NCBI RefSeq assembly: GCF_947179165.1 | Contig: NC_077238.1 | Location: 72,668,757-72,732,756 of the forward strand | Direction of reading: 5' to 3' | Source of the DNA: Solanum dulcamara | Taxonomy: Eukaryota; Streptophyta; Magnoliopsida; Solanales; Solanaceae | Length of the DNA stretch: 64,000 nt | Shown here: one piece after another, positions 21,628-35,000 of the stretch | Numbering within the stretch: the first letter of the stretch is position 1 | How the letters are laid out: every line of letters starts with the position of its first letter | Translations under genes and position numbers: made by a program | The notes under the pieces: generated by a model | Database searches by the model: none | What the model saw: the letters and a program-made list of their open reading frames with translations, nothing else | Told to the model about the DNA's origin: nothing

Positions 21628-22607
21628 ATTTGTTACAAACACATTTGTATTATAGTGAATGTCTATTATGTAGATTCTTTTGGAGAAAAGTTATGATTTC
21701 TAGTTACCTATCAGGTCGGTTTTTTCCTATAAATAAAGGGGTTTCCTCATTGTAAAGGATCCCTCACCTCATTGTAAAGGTTTACTCAATCTCTAATCCT
21801 TCAAGAGAAATAAGAACTCTTACTCTTTACTATATTCTTCTAATTGTTTTATATATTTTCACGTTATCAACATGAAATTCTGCCATGAGCTTGATTTTCT
21901 ATTTCAAGTACAATTCTTGAAGTTACCCGAATGCAAGATAAGTATTTACTTGATGATCTTTCACTGTCATTATTATATTTGTGATATCGTTTTAATCACT
22001 CCCATATTTGAAGTTTGAATTAATCAATGAGATTAATGATGTTTGCTTATAATGACAAGGAATTTGGAACTATATGTAAAATCCTATCAACCATATTACT
22101 CCAGAGGAGTTACAGTAAGTGGTGCATTGGATTAATGGGTTAATTAAACACTTTTGGGAAAAAATGATTGGAAAAATTGCTTTCTTTATTATTTCATTAC
22201 TTTGTATCAATTAAATATACGTATATCATTCATTGTATTTTATATTAAAATTACTTTATCTTTGGGAGAGTTTATAACCACCAGAGGCCGGAAATCTTTC
22301 TTGTTTAACACAATTGTGAGAGTTAATGTTTATCCATTTCTCCTCAACCTGGTTGCTTTCAATCTAGGAAAAATTACCTAAACACACATCTTATTTTATC
22401 ACAATCTCTAAAATTCCCTACCATTTAAATGTTTTTCAAAAAATCTCCTCGGATGCATCATTCCCTCTAGTTGATACATTCCTATCCCCCTCTCGAATAC
22501 ATCCCTCTCCTATGTAGCTAGATGTCTAATCCCCTCTTTGATACATCTCTATCCCTTCTCTATCCCTTCTCTGATACATCTCTCCCCTCTCAGATACATC
22601 CCTCGTA
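21628..22607 (+). mobile_element. Left part of an old Ty1-copia element (LTR and leader), split by a nested copia
   Basis: Starts TGTTACAAACAC. It has an LTR-promoter-like CCTATAAATAAAGGGG at ~21727-21742, a CACGTTATCAACATGA junction near 21871-21886 typical of LTR end plus primer-binding region in a Solanaceae copia group, then leader sequence without intact gag. The LTR boundary (~21628-21880) is an estimate. The matching pol part resumes at 27147 beyond the nested element. Confidence 0.5.
22455..22605. repeat. Degenerate GATACATCYCTCTCCCC repeats
   Basis: Imperfect 17-25-bp units rich in GATACATCY and CCCCTCTC, six or more copies, ending exactly at the nested copia LTR. Confidence 0.65.
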
Positions 22608-22838
22608 TGAGAGACTTGATATGTGAGAATAATAATTCTATATTTCATTTACTGTAGGCTACAAGTATATATACATACAACTACAATCTCATACAATCCC
22701 TAAAATCAAGTGATCGGATATATCAGAATCAATTACTATCACTAATCTGATTTGACTGCTGCTTTCATGGGATTTTGATTAAGTGAGGATTTGCTACTTG
22801 ATTTGTTTTGATCTTGTGAATATTCAGTATCATTAACA
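22608..22838 (-). repeat. 3' LTR of the nested copia
   Basis: 231 bp, TG...CA ended, direct repeat of 26916-27146; lies beside the polypurine tract. Confidence 0.9.
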
Positions 22839-22849
22839 CGCCCCCGCAA

Positions 22850-25800
22850 GACGGATGATCCATTGGATACACCAATCTTGGATCGAATAAGCTGAGCCTT
22901 TGTCTGGACAGTGGTTTAGTCAGTGCATCTGCCAATTGGTCTTTCGTGGATACATGGCCAACGCGTAGCTGCCCCTTGGCAATCTTGTCACTGAAAAAAA
23001 TGGAAATCAATAGAAACATGCTTCATTGGACTATGAAAGACCGGATTGGCACAAGCATAAGTTGTGCCAATGTTATCACACAGGATGGTGGGAGCTGAGG
23101 ATGGGCATTGATGTAGTTCATGAAGTAAGGCTTGAACCCAAGCAAGCTCAGAAGCAGTGAAGGCAACAACTCTGTATTCCGCTTCAGTGAATGAACGAGC
23201 TATAGTTTTTTTGTTTCTTGGAGCTCCAAGAAATAGGATTGCTGTCAAGGTAGACAATATAGACAAATGTAGAGCTGCGGTCATCCAATATTTTTGCCCA
23301 ATCCGCATCCGGAAAGGCTTGAAGCATCAAAGGAGAGTACGTTTGAGATGAATACCATGGTAGATGGTAGCTTTAAGATAGTGTAACACTCGCTTAAGAG
23401 CCTGCCAGTGAGTTGTAGTGGAATTCTGCATGACTTGAGACAGCTTGTTAACACTGTAAGAAATATCAGGGCGGGGTGAGATTGAGGTATTGTAAGGAGC
23501 CAACTAACTGCGGATAAGATTTGGCATCGATCAAAGCAGTTTCATCTTTCAATTTTAATTTAATAGAAGTGGACATAGGGGATGCAACAAGTTTGGCACC
23601 ACTCAAATGGAATCTGTCAAGAATTTCCCTAATGTATTTATGTTGTGACAAAAAGAGGTCGCTGGTTGTTGGGATGAGTTCAACCCCTAAATAATAATGT
23701 AAGCTGCCCAGATCTTTTAAGGAGAACCTTGTAGAGAGAGTGGAAACAAGTCATTCCAGAAACTGATTGGAATTTCCTATAATGAGTAAGTCATCAACAT
23801 ACACCAGAAAATAGCAAAGGACGGAATCATGTGCATAGATGAACAAAGATGCATCACTTTGAGACTGAAAAAAACCAAGATAGAGAATAAATTTGCTCTG
23901 TTCATGATACCAAGTTCTAGTTGCCTGTTTTAAGCCATAAATTGCTTGCTTCAGCTTGCAAATGTGAGATGGTCTGGTAGAATCAACAAACCCAGGTGGT
24001 TGATTCATAAAGACTTCTTCTTGTAATGATCCTTGAAGGAATTTCCACTCAAACTGCAAAGCAATGCATAATACTACTTTAATAGTAGTTGTTTTAACAA
24101 CAGAACTGAATGTGTTATGGTAGTCAAGATCAGGTCAGCCTTTAGCTACTAGACGTGCTTAATGGTTCCATTGGCATTTCGCTTTATCCTGAAAATCCAC
24201 TTATAACCAATGACATTAAAATGAGGTTGAAAAGGGACAAGTTCCCATGTACCATTTTTAACAAGCGCATTAAATTCTTTCGACATTGCTGCTCTCCATT
24301 CAGGATCTTTAATGGTTTGTGTTACACATGATGGCTCAATGGATGAACTAATGGGATGTTTTGCGGTGAAGGTTTTCTTAGGTTTATAATGTTGTTTTGA
24401 GACTTTGTGGTCATGGGATGGTTATGCGTGGGACGTTGTTGTATATGAGTGTCTGTTTGACATGGTGGAAGACAGTGAAGGATCTGAAGTTTCTTGGGGA
24501 GATTTGCTATGCTGAGGAGAAGAAATGACAATGTACATATTTGGAGAAGGTGAAGGTACGAGCAAAGGTGAAGGCCTTATCACAGGTGATGGAACTGGTA
24601 GTGTGAAATGAGTGGCAGTATTTGATGCAACATTCCATGGAACATGGACAGAGGAAGATGGTCATGGATGCGAGGAACATGGAAAGGTAGACTCCACAAA
24701 ATGAACATGACGAGAGAAGATCTTTTTCGACACAGGTTCATAACATTTGTAGGCACTTTGATCGAGGAGTAACCAATGAAGATGCATGTCTTAGAGCGAG
24801 GCTCAAGTTTATGATTTGCATAAGGTCGCAACCAAGGAAAGCAAAGACATCCAAAGACATGTAGTTTGGTTCAATTGGGAGCAGTACCAAATAACTTTTG
24901 AAATGGGTATTGATAGTCAAGTGTCGGGGTAGGTTCAAGCATGCGACCAGAAAGATGGAGGTAGAGAAGCTTGGTGAAGAAGGGTTAGCCCAATTTCAAC
25001 TATTTGACGGTGCCCCCTTTCGGCATAGACATTTTGTTGTGGAGTATGTGGAGATCATGTTAAATGACTTATTCCATGAGTGGCAAAAAGCTCTTTTAGT
25101 TTAAGATATTCAGTGCCACCATCAGTGAAGAGAGTTTTTATTGTTTTTTCAAAGTGTTTTTCAACCAATGATTTGAATTTGGGAAACAAGTTGGTGACAT
25201 TTGATTTTCTCTTCAATGGGTAATGCTATATATACTTAGAGTAGTGATCAATAAAAATCAGATAATATTTGAAACCGTCAATAGACTCAATTGAAGCAGG
25301 GCCCAACACATCACTGAAAAACAATTCTAAGGGAGATGAAATATGAAGAGTAGACTGACTAAATGAAAGCTGATGGATTTTATTATAAGCACACGAGACA
25401 CATGACTTTGACTCAAAAGATGATGATGACAATGGTAGAGAGTATTGTGGATGATGTGATGAAGAATCATAGCTGAAGCATGTTCAAGACGACGATGCCA
25501 ATCAATGATAGGTGCTTTAATGGTGTTGTGACCTGTAGGTGGGGATGACTTTGAAAGAAGATAGAAATCATCTTTATTCTGTCCTTGTAGCAAGACCTCC
25601 CCCGTTTTGAGATGCTTCGCAGAGAAATATTGTGGAAAAAATTTAATAGACACTTTGTTAGTTTTTGCAGAATTTTCCAACAGAAATTAGATTAGATTTA
25701 ATAGTTGGGAAACAAAGGTCATTGCGAATTGTAAGGTGTTTGAGTAGGAGTTTATTTTGGATGTACCAACATGTGTATTATGCAAACCTGAGCCATCACC

Positions 25801-26835
25801 TATTTGCACTTTATCAGGGTCATCATATTCCAAAGACGGGGATAAATTTGAATGTCATTGGTGACATGGTGTGAAACACTCGAATCCATTAACCATCCTT
25901 GAGTTGTTGGAGTAGAGACAATAGTATTGTTTGCTATCGGAGTTCCAAGCAGGATAAGTTTGGCTCTGTAACATTTCTTTGCAACATGCCCAGGCTTTTC
26001 ACAAAATTGACAGATGACACGAGGCTTGTGAGTTCTCTGATTTCCCCCATGTTGTCCCAAATTTGTGTGCGACATGTTCGGCTCATTGTGATTAGAGTAG
26101 GAAGCTCTATTGTGGTGTTGTGGTTGACATGACTTGGTTGTTGCATTCACTGTGGCAATGGAGACATCAAAACCCATCGGTTTTGACTTGGCCAAATAGG
26201 ATTCAAAGTCTATGAGTTTGTCACGAAGATCTTCAAATGAGATGCATGTATCATGAGCCTTAATAGCAGCAACTATATCCTTTTAATCAGGGCCAACTCC
26301 ATTAACAGTGTAGAGAATGAGATCATCTTGTACAATAGGCGAACCAACAAGTGCAAGGTTGTCTGCCATAGTACGGATTTGATGTTGATATTCAGATATA
26401 GTTTGTTCATGTTATTGAATCACTGAGAGGCGTTCTTTAAGCGACATGATTCGTGATCTGGATTTGTTTGCATATGTGTTTTTGGATTATTGTCCATGTC
26501 TGGTGAGAAGTCATGGAGGAGGCTATGAATGGTACAATAGCCTCTGAAACCGAGGCCAAGATGGCATGAAGGATTAATTTTTCGTCTTGTCTGAAAATTG
26601 GTTTCATCATCAAAACTTGCATGGAGCCATTAATATACCCCATGAGATTGTATCCGATGAGAAGAGAGTGTAACTGGGCTTTCCACGAAACAAAATTGGT
26701 GAAAGTCAGTTTCAATGGTAATTGTGTAACAGCATTGATGCATACAAGCACCTCACCCGAGTGTGATGTTATGTTGGGAGTGTTGGTGAATGTAGCACAA
26801 GATGAGCTGTCTGGTGTGTTTGGATCAGCAGCCAT
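22850..26835 (-). pseudogene. Copia gag-pol polyprotein, disrupted
   Basis: Gag starts at the ATG at 26835 (MAADPNTPDSSS) with a UBN2-type gag body (TFTNFVSWKAQLHSLLIGYN). CX2CX4HX4C knuckle CQFCEKPGHVAKKC lies at ~26012-25971. The protease site reads WLMDSSVSHHVTND where DSG is expected. Integrase shows DWHRRLEHAS and LELFFSDVLGPASIES. RT shows QFEWKFLQGSLQEEVFMNQP and catalytic YVDD at ~23801-23790. RNase H shows SFTEAEYRVVAFTASELAWV and ends HVSTKDQLADALTKPL. Frame breaks occur in gag, between integrase and RT, and in RNase H, so it is dead. The motifs hold the family order and no domain is missing. Confidence 0.88.
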
Positions 26836-26915
26836 GGAGGAAGGAAGAAAAGAGAAAACCAAAGGAGAGGTTGGATTGAGATTGGGGTTAAGCGGATGCT
26901 ATATTTGATACCATA

Positions 26916-27146
26916 TGAGAGACTTGATATGTGAGAATAAGAATTCTATATTTCATTTACCGGAGGCTACAAGTATATATACGTACAACTACAATCTCAT
27001 ACAATTCCTAAAATCAAGTGATCTGATATATCATAATCAATTACTATCACTAATCTCATTTGACTGCTGCTTTCACGGGATTTTGATTGAGTGAAGATTT
27101 GCTACTTGATTTGTTTTGATTTTGTGAATATTCAATGTCATTAACA
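26916..27146 (-). repeat. 5' LTR of the nested copia
   Basis: 231 bp. Followed on the minus strand by the tRNA-Met primer-binding site (26901-26912) and then gag. Confidence 0.9.
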
Positions 27147-29091
27147 CCGCCCTTATGTATTCGGAAGTGTAGTGATGTATTCGAAATTCATAAATTTTAA
27201 TTTTTTTTATAATGTGAAAAATAATAGGAAAATAATGTAATTAACCCTTAACAGATTTATGTAAACTACACTTCGTTTTAATCATATCATGGTTTGATTT
27301 AACAAGCATATTAATTAGTGGTTTAATATACATCAAACTGATACTGAGGATGTTTTGTAAATGGCTAGAGTAACGTATAGAGCTAGTGAACAATTCTAAC
27401 AAGTTCTAGTGGGCATCTTTTAAGATTACTAGGCTTAATATAATTGCTGAGTGCTAACGTGTGGTATATTCATATATCACAGGTTCTTTTGTTATAAATT
27501 CTATTGTCTTTGTGTATATGAAGTACTCTTTATATTTGTTCTGCATGATTCATGTTTGAATTGAGGGTAACATTAATTATGGAGTGAATTATTATTCAGA
27601 TATAACCTTGTCAGAAATAATTCTTATTCAGCAGGAAGTGCACTTTGTCTTGCTATTGTGCAAATATGGCTCATGCACTAAATTATTTGTTCGCTTTGAT
27701 CAATTAGCTACATTTGAGAAGGTGCATACATATTTTAGAAATTTGTCTGTCTATCACCACTAAGAATTGATACATATTCTTAAAGGTCGGAGAATGAGTG
27801 TCATCGCATCAAGGGGATAAGACATCCAGTGAAAGTCTCGGTGCACCATGATGAGAAGATGTTTGGTTCAAGTCCTACAACTTATGGTCTAAGATGCCTT
27901 TATGTGGGTAAGACATTGGGTTCAAGTTCCAATGCACTATAATGATGATTAAAGCAAAATAATGTGCTCTTAGTGAAAAGTCATAAAATATGTTCCACTG
28001 AATTTGCTCCATTCCCTAAAGTAAATGTAGTAGTAATGCATAATATATCTGAAAGAAGACAAGTGGTTGAATAATGCACATGAATGTGGAATGAGGTACT
28101 CAACTATCATAAGATAATATGCTCAGATGATTGTGTCCATTCATGAAGAAAGAGAACTTTTGATAAATGCTACAAATACAGATCCATTTCCTGAAGTGAA
28201 TGTGATAGTATATAATAAAGCTTATCAATACGAACGTACACTTAATTGTGATGAGATCACGACTCACTTCTAAAAAAGGTAGAGTAATTGAGAAGAAATA
28301 AATCTGAAATTTATTCATGTAATACTAAATCAATAATTTACTAAATTAATAAATTGATTGGATCATCTAATGTTGGGACCGATACTCCTATTCTAAAAAC
28401 TATAAAAGGTGAATATGGTCCCATCCACCTATCATCTGATATGTTAAAGAGACGCATCTATAAGATGATCATATATGCGTTTATTGTCGTTTTGCAATTG
28501 ACATTTGCCAAATTGCTTGTGCAAAATAATTGAGTTAAGAGCATAACTTTTAGAATATGTAATCAAGATAATTAATCTTGATAATATTGATTAATATTCA
28601 AGCTGATTTAGCGTTAAATGCTTTAAATAAATAGCTGAATCATTGCTTATGAGAACAAAATTTCATGTGTTGGTCTGAACTATGATATATTGCATACAAC
28701 GGTACTTGTAAGCATCAAACTAATAGATTATGTCAATTTTCATCTCAATTGACTCAAGTCAATAATCAAATACTTTTTCATCTAATAGTTTTTGATGTGC
28801 GATATATGATTAATGGATATACCATGATGCACAAAGATGGATACTCTAAAGTAAATTGAGATATATATGTTTGTTTTCCTAACATAAGGGAGGTTATAAT
28901 CAGTTAAGAAATATATTGTGAATTATTGTTATTACGATTCTCATTCAAAAGATAATTTAAGTCAAATTCTAGGAGCATTTGCTGACCCAAAATTGATTTC
29001 ATATTTAGTTGCAAATGCTCCTATTGAATGTCCCTAAAGAACAAAGTCTATAGCATGCATGAAGCGTGATAGACCAATTAGTTTCAAATTG
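27147..29091 (+). pseudogene. Right part of the older Ty1-copia element (integrase region)
   Basis: Plus-strand blocks in three frames: GEYGPIHLSSD and YAFIVVLQLTFAKLLVQ (integrase core start, ~28400-28530), MRTKFHVLVW (~28650), HKDGYSK (~28830), then GAFADPKLISYLVANAPIEC and MKRDRPISFK at ~28974-29090. The last two match the conserved block between integrase and RT of TNT1-like copia elements. Stretch 27147-28380 is A/T-rich and probably decayed gag, but unproven. RT and RNase H are absent; the element is cut at ~29091 by gypsy sequence. Confidence 0.65.
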
Positions 29092-29092
29092 T

Positions 29093-32000
29093 CACGATCC
29101 AACTACTGGGCGATGCAGACATCTATTCTAACATCTAGATAGGAGAACACTTCCACCCATTTTAAAACAGGTCATGCGGGATAAAAAAATACCATATTTC
29201 ATTTTTATAACAAATAAGAAAAGATCTCAATAATCTTTCAATATAGAACTTTGAGAAATACAACAAAAATTCTTTCGAAAATACAAAGAATCTTTCCCAA
29301 GGAACTAGTCTAAATAGGTACAAGAGCTTCTAAGAATAAAATGACACAAATAAAATGGAGAGAACTTCCATTATAGGCAAGGAGGAATGGAAACTGTTGG
29401 AGATCACCATCATTTTCACCTAAGAAATATCATAATATCCGCCACTACGTTCGCCTTGCCCCGAATGATAGAGGATAGAAAGATCATAATCTGCCACTAA
29501 CTCAATCCACCGTCTCTGCCTGGAATTTAAATCCCTTTGACTCATGATGCACTGTAAAATATGATGATCTGTATATATATCGCAGTGAACCCCATATAAG
29601 TAATGTCTCTAGATCTTGAGTGCAAACACTATCGCTGCCAGCTCTAGATCGTGAGTGGGGTAGTTACTCTCGTGAACTCTCAATTGTTGGGATGCATAAG
29701 CAATAGCTCGACTCCGCTGCATCAGAACATAACCTAAGCCAACATAGGAAGCATCACAATATACTGTAAAACCCTCACCCTCAACAGGAAGGGTCAGAAT
29801 AGAAGCGGTGGTCAACAACTCCTTTAGCCTCAAAAAGCTGGCCTCACACTCCTCAGACCAGACAAACAAGTACACCCTGGCGAGTCAAACGAGTCAACAG
29901 TATTGCAATAGTAGAAAACCCCTCAACAAACTACATGTAGTACTCTGCTAAACCAACAAAACTCCTAATCTCAGTGACAAAAGTAGGCCTAGGCCAGCCA
30001 CGAATAGCCTCGATCTTGGCTGGATATACCATAATGCCATCTTTGGACACCACGTGCCCTAGGAATGTCACAGACTAAATCCAGAACTCACATTTAGAAA
30101 TTTTAGCATACAACTTGTGATCTCTTAATGTCTGGAGCACTATCAGGAGATGCTGAGCACACTTCTCTTGGCTCTGTGAATACACCAGAATACCATCAAT
30201 AAAAACTATTACAAATGAATCCAAGTACGACTTGAATACGTGAGTCCTCATATCCATAAATGTAGTAGGGGCATTAGTTATCCCAAAAGACATAACCAGG
30301 AACTCATAATGTCTATAACGGTTCTGGAATGCAGTCTTTAGAATATACTCCGCCCTGATCCTCAACTAATGGTAAATTGATCTCAAATCTATCTTAGAAA
30401 ACACTGCAACTCCTTGTAACTGGTCAAACAGATCATCAATATGAGGCAGAGGATAACGACTTTTCACCGTCACCTTATTCAGTTGCCTATAATCAATATA
30501 TATACGGAGAGTCCCGTCCTTCTTTTTAACAAACAAAATAGGGGCTCCCTAGGGAGAAACTCAGCCGTATGAACCCCAGATCCAAAAGACCCTGAAGCTA
30601 AACACTAAGCTCTTTAAGCTCGGTAGAGGTCATCCGGTACGGAGTTTTGGATATGGGCTTAGTGCCCAACTCAACTTCTATAGCAAAATCAACATCCCTC
30701 TTTGAAGACAACCCAGACAAATCAGCAGGAACTCACCGACCACTGGAACTGACTCTATAGTAGGAGCCTCGCTGTCACATCACAAACATGAGCCAAGTAT
30801 GACAAACAACCAGTAGATATCAACCTTCGAGCCTGAATGTATAAAATAATATAGATCGGTGCACGGCTAACAGATCCTTGACACATTACTGAAGACATGC
30901 CAGATATAGCCAAGGTAACACTCTTGGCATAACAATCTAACATGGCATGATGCGGAGATAACCAGTCCATACCCAGTATAACATCAAAATCAAGCATATC
31001 CAGCAATATTAAATTTGCCTGTGTATCAAATCCCTAAAGAGTAATCACACATAATCTGCAAACCTGATCCACTACTAAGGAATCTCCTACAAGAGTCAAT
31101 ATACGAATTCGAGAAAGAAGGGGCTCGGGACTCACACCCAAACAGGAAGCAAAGTAAACTGATACATATGAATACGTGGAACCAGGATCAAATAAAGCTG
31201 ATGTCGGCTGCTGGCACAAAGTAATAGTACCTGTAATGGCCTTTTCTAATGCCTCGATCTCTGATCGAGCTGGAGCTACATAGAAATACCCCTGACAGCC
31301 TCCACCTATGGTGTCGCCTCTACCCCTAACTCTACCTCCTCTAATGGTACCTCTGGAGGTCCTGTCGAGAACTCTACTGATTATCTCTGTGCTCATACCG
31401 GTTGCCTCTACGATCCTAATCTGTCCCTCTGCCTTTAACGGTCGGCGGGGGAGATAATCTAGCAGACTGTGAAGCTAAGTATGCTGCTCTGCACTTTGGG
31501 AAATCCATGGACCAGTGATTTAGTGCTCCACAAGCAAAACAACCCTAAGAGGCTTGGTCTCTGCTAACCCAGCTATGCTGACTTGACTTAGAGGCCCTGT
31601 AACTTTGATCGGCAGAATAAGATGACCTTGCTTCTCTTGAAGCCGCTGTATCGCTGTCCCTCTATTTAAGTTTGTTAGGATAGGAAAAACCACCCTGGCT
31701 AGAAGTTTTTAGACACAAATGGCTACCCTTAGAAGCCTGTAAAGATGCCTGAAAAGGATGGCTAGACTAGCCTTGTTGAAATCTCGCGATGATCTATCAA
31801 TTTGTCCCCTAGATCTGGATTGTGAGCCACTGAACCCACTCTCACAACAAGAATGCTTGTCGATGCCCCCTTGGGCTCACGACTAAACTGCTCAATAGAA
31901 CAAGCATGATCCATAATGTCAAGATAAAAATGACTTGATGTCACACTAGAGTGGATCCCAATCCTCAGCTGAGGCTTCAATCCTCATACAAAATAGAGAA

Positions 32001-35000
32001 TCTTCTCCTCCTCAGTAGGTAGGATAGACGTGACATACTTGGAGAGCTCCTAAAGTCTCGCCTCATACTCGGACATTTTCATTGTGCCCTTCTCCAGATG
32101 AGTGAATTGATCACGAAGCTTGTCTTTGAGGCTCCTAGGAATAAATCGGGTTATAAATGCCTCTGAAAACTCAGCCTAAGTCATAGATGGTGCTTCAGCT
32201 GGTCCACCACCATTGTCTGGCTGGTCCGTCTAACAGGTATGCCGTAAACTCTGCACCTCTGGACTCTAACAACCTCAATGTCTATAACCACTCCCTGCAG
32301 GCTGTCAGGAACTCATGTGCATCCTCTCTAATCGCACCTAAAAATCTCAGTGGAGTTAGCCTAAGAAAATATTCGAGCACCCGCTGGTCCTAGAAAGGTA
32401 TGGCTCCCCTTGTGTTTGCAGCTGGAGCCTCTAAAGCGGCGTGCTCTGCTAGGGAATGGCCTGGAGTCTATACTGGAGGAATCGGGGCTTGTGTCGGGCC
32501 TTATCGAATTCCCCCAAGTGCTACTAACACCTGACCAATAGTCTCCTGCACCTCAGGAATCATCACAAAAGTGGATGGGGCTATGGGGGAACTGGTACCT
32601 CCGGCTGTGTGGGAGTTATGATATCTTGTCATTGCTCAACGGGGTCTGGGGGCTGATCCCTACTAGGAACTGGAGGCACACCCTCGACTCTGCCCGAAGA
32701 CCGACTTCTGTGCAGCATATCTGCATATGAGTGAAACAATCAAATTCCATGGAACAAACAGACACTACTACACAAACAAAATCAATAACTAAGACTTTCC
32801 TAAACAACCCGACATGATAGGTCATAATGGCGCCTGTTATATCCCGCCTACAGGCCAGCCAACCCAATAACCAAGGTGAACTATCTAGTAAACTGTGAAT
32901 GACTATAGCTAAACAACAACAATACAAGCCAAAGATCACCTATCCCAGAACCTAGAAGTCAACTGTACAGAGCTACTATAGAACAAACTAAAAATATATA
33001 GACCCTGAGTAATACAAATACAAATACAAGCCAAAACTATGTACATAGGTTAGTGTCTGGATACAAAGACAACTAAGCTAGATAGAAGGAGACTACAGAA
33101 GATCCCAAAAGCCGCCTGATGCTCACCAAAAGTCTCTTGGGATGGCAACAATAGATCAAAGTCAGCGATGGTGGCTCGTGCTTGGACCTGCACTATGGAC
33201 AGATGCAGAAAAGTGGGGGTGAGTACCATTATGAGGTACCAAGTAATCATCATCGGCCGACTGAGTGAAATATAGTAAATGCTGTAAGAATAACTAAACT
33301 ATGCACTATAAACATTGTCTACCAAACTAAAAACCAAGTGATATTATTTGTAGATTCAAGCAACCCAACTACCAAACCAGGTGATGTATATTTGTACCAC
33401 GGATGCAACCAGGAAGAGGTCAAGGTATAGAAATGTACGTAGGTGTAAGGCCTTAATGCCTATGCCTATATGCCAACTGGCCCCCTATAAGCCTAAAAGG
33501 TACACCCATGCACAAAAATAGGGTATATAGGTGTATTGGTATGTGTATTGGTAATGAACTGTACAAGATATTGAATTGAACATAACCCCAAAGTTGCATC
33601 GAGCCTCTAACTCCCAAATTAAACCTAGCCAGTACCAGACATCTTCCCGACCTAGCCTCCAATCGGGGAAGTCAGCCAGGGCCAAGTGGTCTGACAATCA
33701 ACTGAGCCTCTAACTCTGGAATAATCAACTAAGACTCTATTCTGCTAGACTCAAGTCTTCTAAGCCGGTCTACAAGGATCTATTCCTCTCAAGTTACACC
33801 ATGTGTATCTGTATCGATTACCAGCTTTGAACAACGCAAGTCTAGGGCATCACTAGTCTAAGCCTAGACTAAGGCCCAATAATTAGCAGATAGTCAGAAA
33901 TACCGCAGATAGCCAGAATAACAACAAAAACCCAAAAATATCATACATTAAACAGTATATAACTCACAACAGTTCCATTAGGTTAAACAGTTACCATGTC
34001 AGCACTACGTATCAGTTAATACAGTAAATCTAGTAGTTACAGCCTCCGACGTGTCAATCCTATTAATTATAGCCTCTAACTAATCAAATTCAGTAGTTAC
34101 GACCTTTAAGGCATCAAATTCAGTAAATACAATCTTAATCTAGTAATTCCAATAATTATCCAGCGATCCAGGCAAGATTTACGTATTCTAACTCAGTTTG
34201 AAAGAAAGGGGAAGCCTAGCCTACCTGGAAGGCTAATACAAGTACTATGGATCAGTACGCATGAGCTTTCCCCTTCCATATCACCTCCAAATGTTGTTCA
34301 GCTGTCAAAAGATGATTCACGACATTAGTACAATCGTATCGATACCAAAATTCCAAGAAATGGGGAAGAAAAGTTAATTGCGACTAAAATGGGAAAAAAG
34401 TGGGTCCCGCACCCAAAATCCCAAAACAACCCACGTAGCATGACTTCTACGCCTCCTTGTGCCTATAGCCAAAAATTGAGCTCAAAACAAGGCCCAGATC
34501 AACAGAATAGAGCCCAAAACTAAATAACATTTCTTATCAAAAACTTATGTTTCTAATAGTTTCTTTATCAAATTCCTCCAAAATACAATAAAATCAGCAG
34601 AATCTAACTGTACCATGATGTTAAGCTCGTAAAATCCTTTAAATTAGACCAATATTTCACTAAATTCCAATTAAGAAACGACCGAGTTATCGCATTCCAA
34701 TGTTTTTGGCTAAATTCGATACTAAACAGCAACAAAAAGGCAAAATTACCTCGAACGGCATGCCAAAAGCAATTTTCAACACTCCCACAATGTTCTCCTC
34801 AAAATTTCACACAAGATAGCCTTCGAAATCACTCAAATCGGACTAAAATTGAATGAGAAATCGAGTCCAAAGTTTTCCTTTTAAAACTTCCATTTTTGGA
34901 AAGAAATTAGGAACCTTAACAATATAAATACATGCTGCTACATGGCGTTACGTGGTCCATCCTCGTGGCATCACGTAGGTCTGCCACGTCACCATCGCCT

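Larger units (their letters stand above)
22608..27146 (-). mobile_element. Ty1-copia retrotransposon, nearly full length, two LTRs
   Basis: Bounded by direct repeats 22608-22838 and 26916-27146, both 231 bp and differing at about 14 positions (about 94% identical by eye). On the minus strand the LTR runs TGTTAATG...CTCTCA. After the 5' LTR the minus strand reads TGGTATCAAA, a primer-binding site for initiator tRNA-Met. Before the 3' LTR is a G-rich polypurine tract at 22839-22850. Internal order is gag, zinc knuckle, protease, integrase, RT, RNase H, as in copia. Stops and frameshifts interrupt the polyprotein. No 5-bp target duplication is evident (flanks TCGTA and CCGCC). Confidence 0.9.

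Noticed and set aside
22455..22605. CRISPR-like array
   Set aside because: Units are degenerate, contiguous and without uniform spacers, in a plant nuclear context.
29093..29400. Full 3' LTR of element A pairing with 32800-35642
   Set aside because: Only the terminal GATCGTGACA and loose similarity are visible; I could not align the rest by eye, so it is called a possible LTR tail only.
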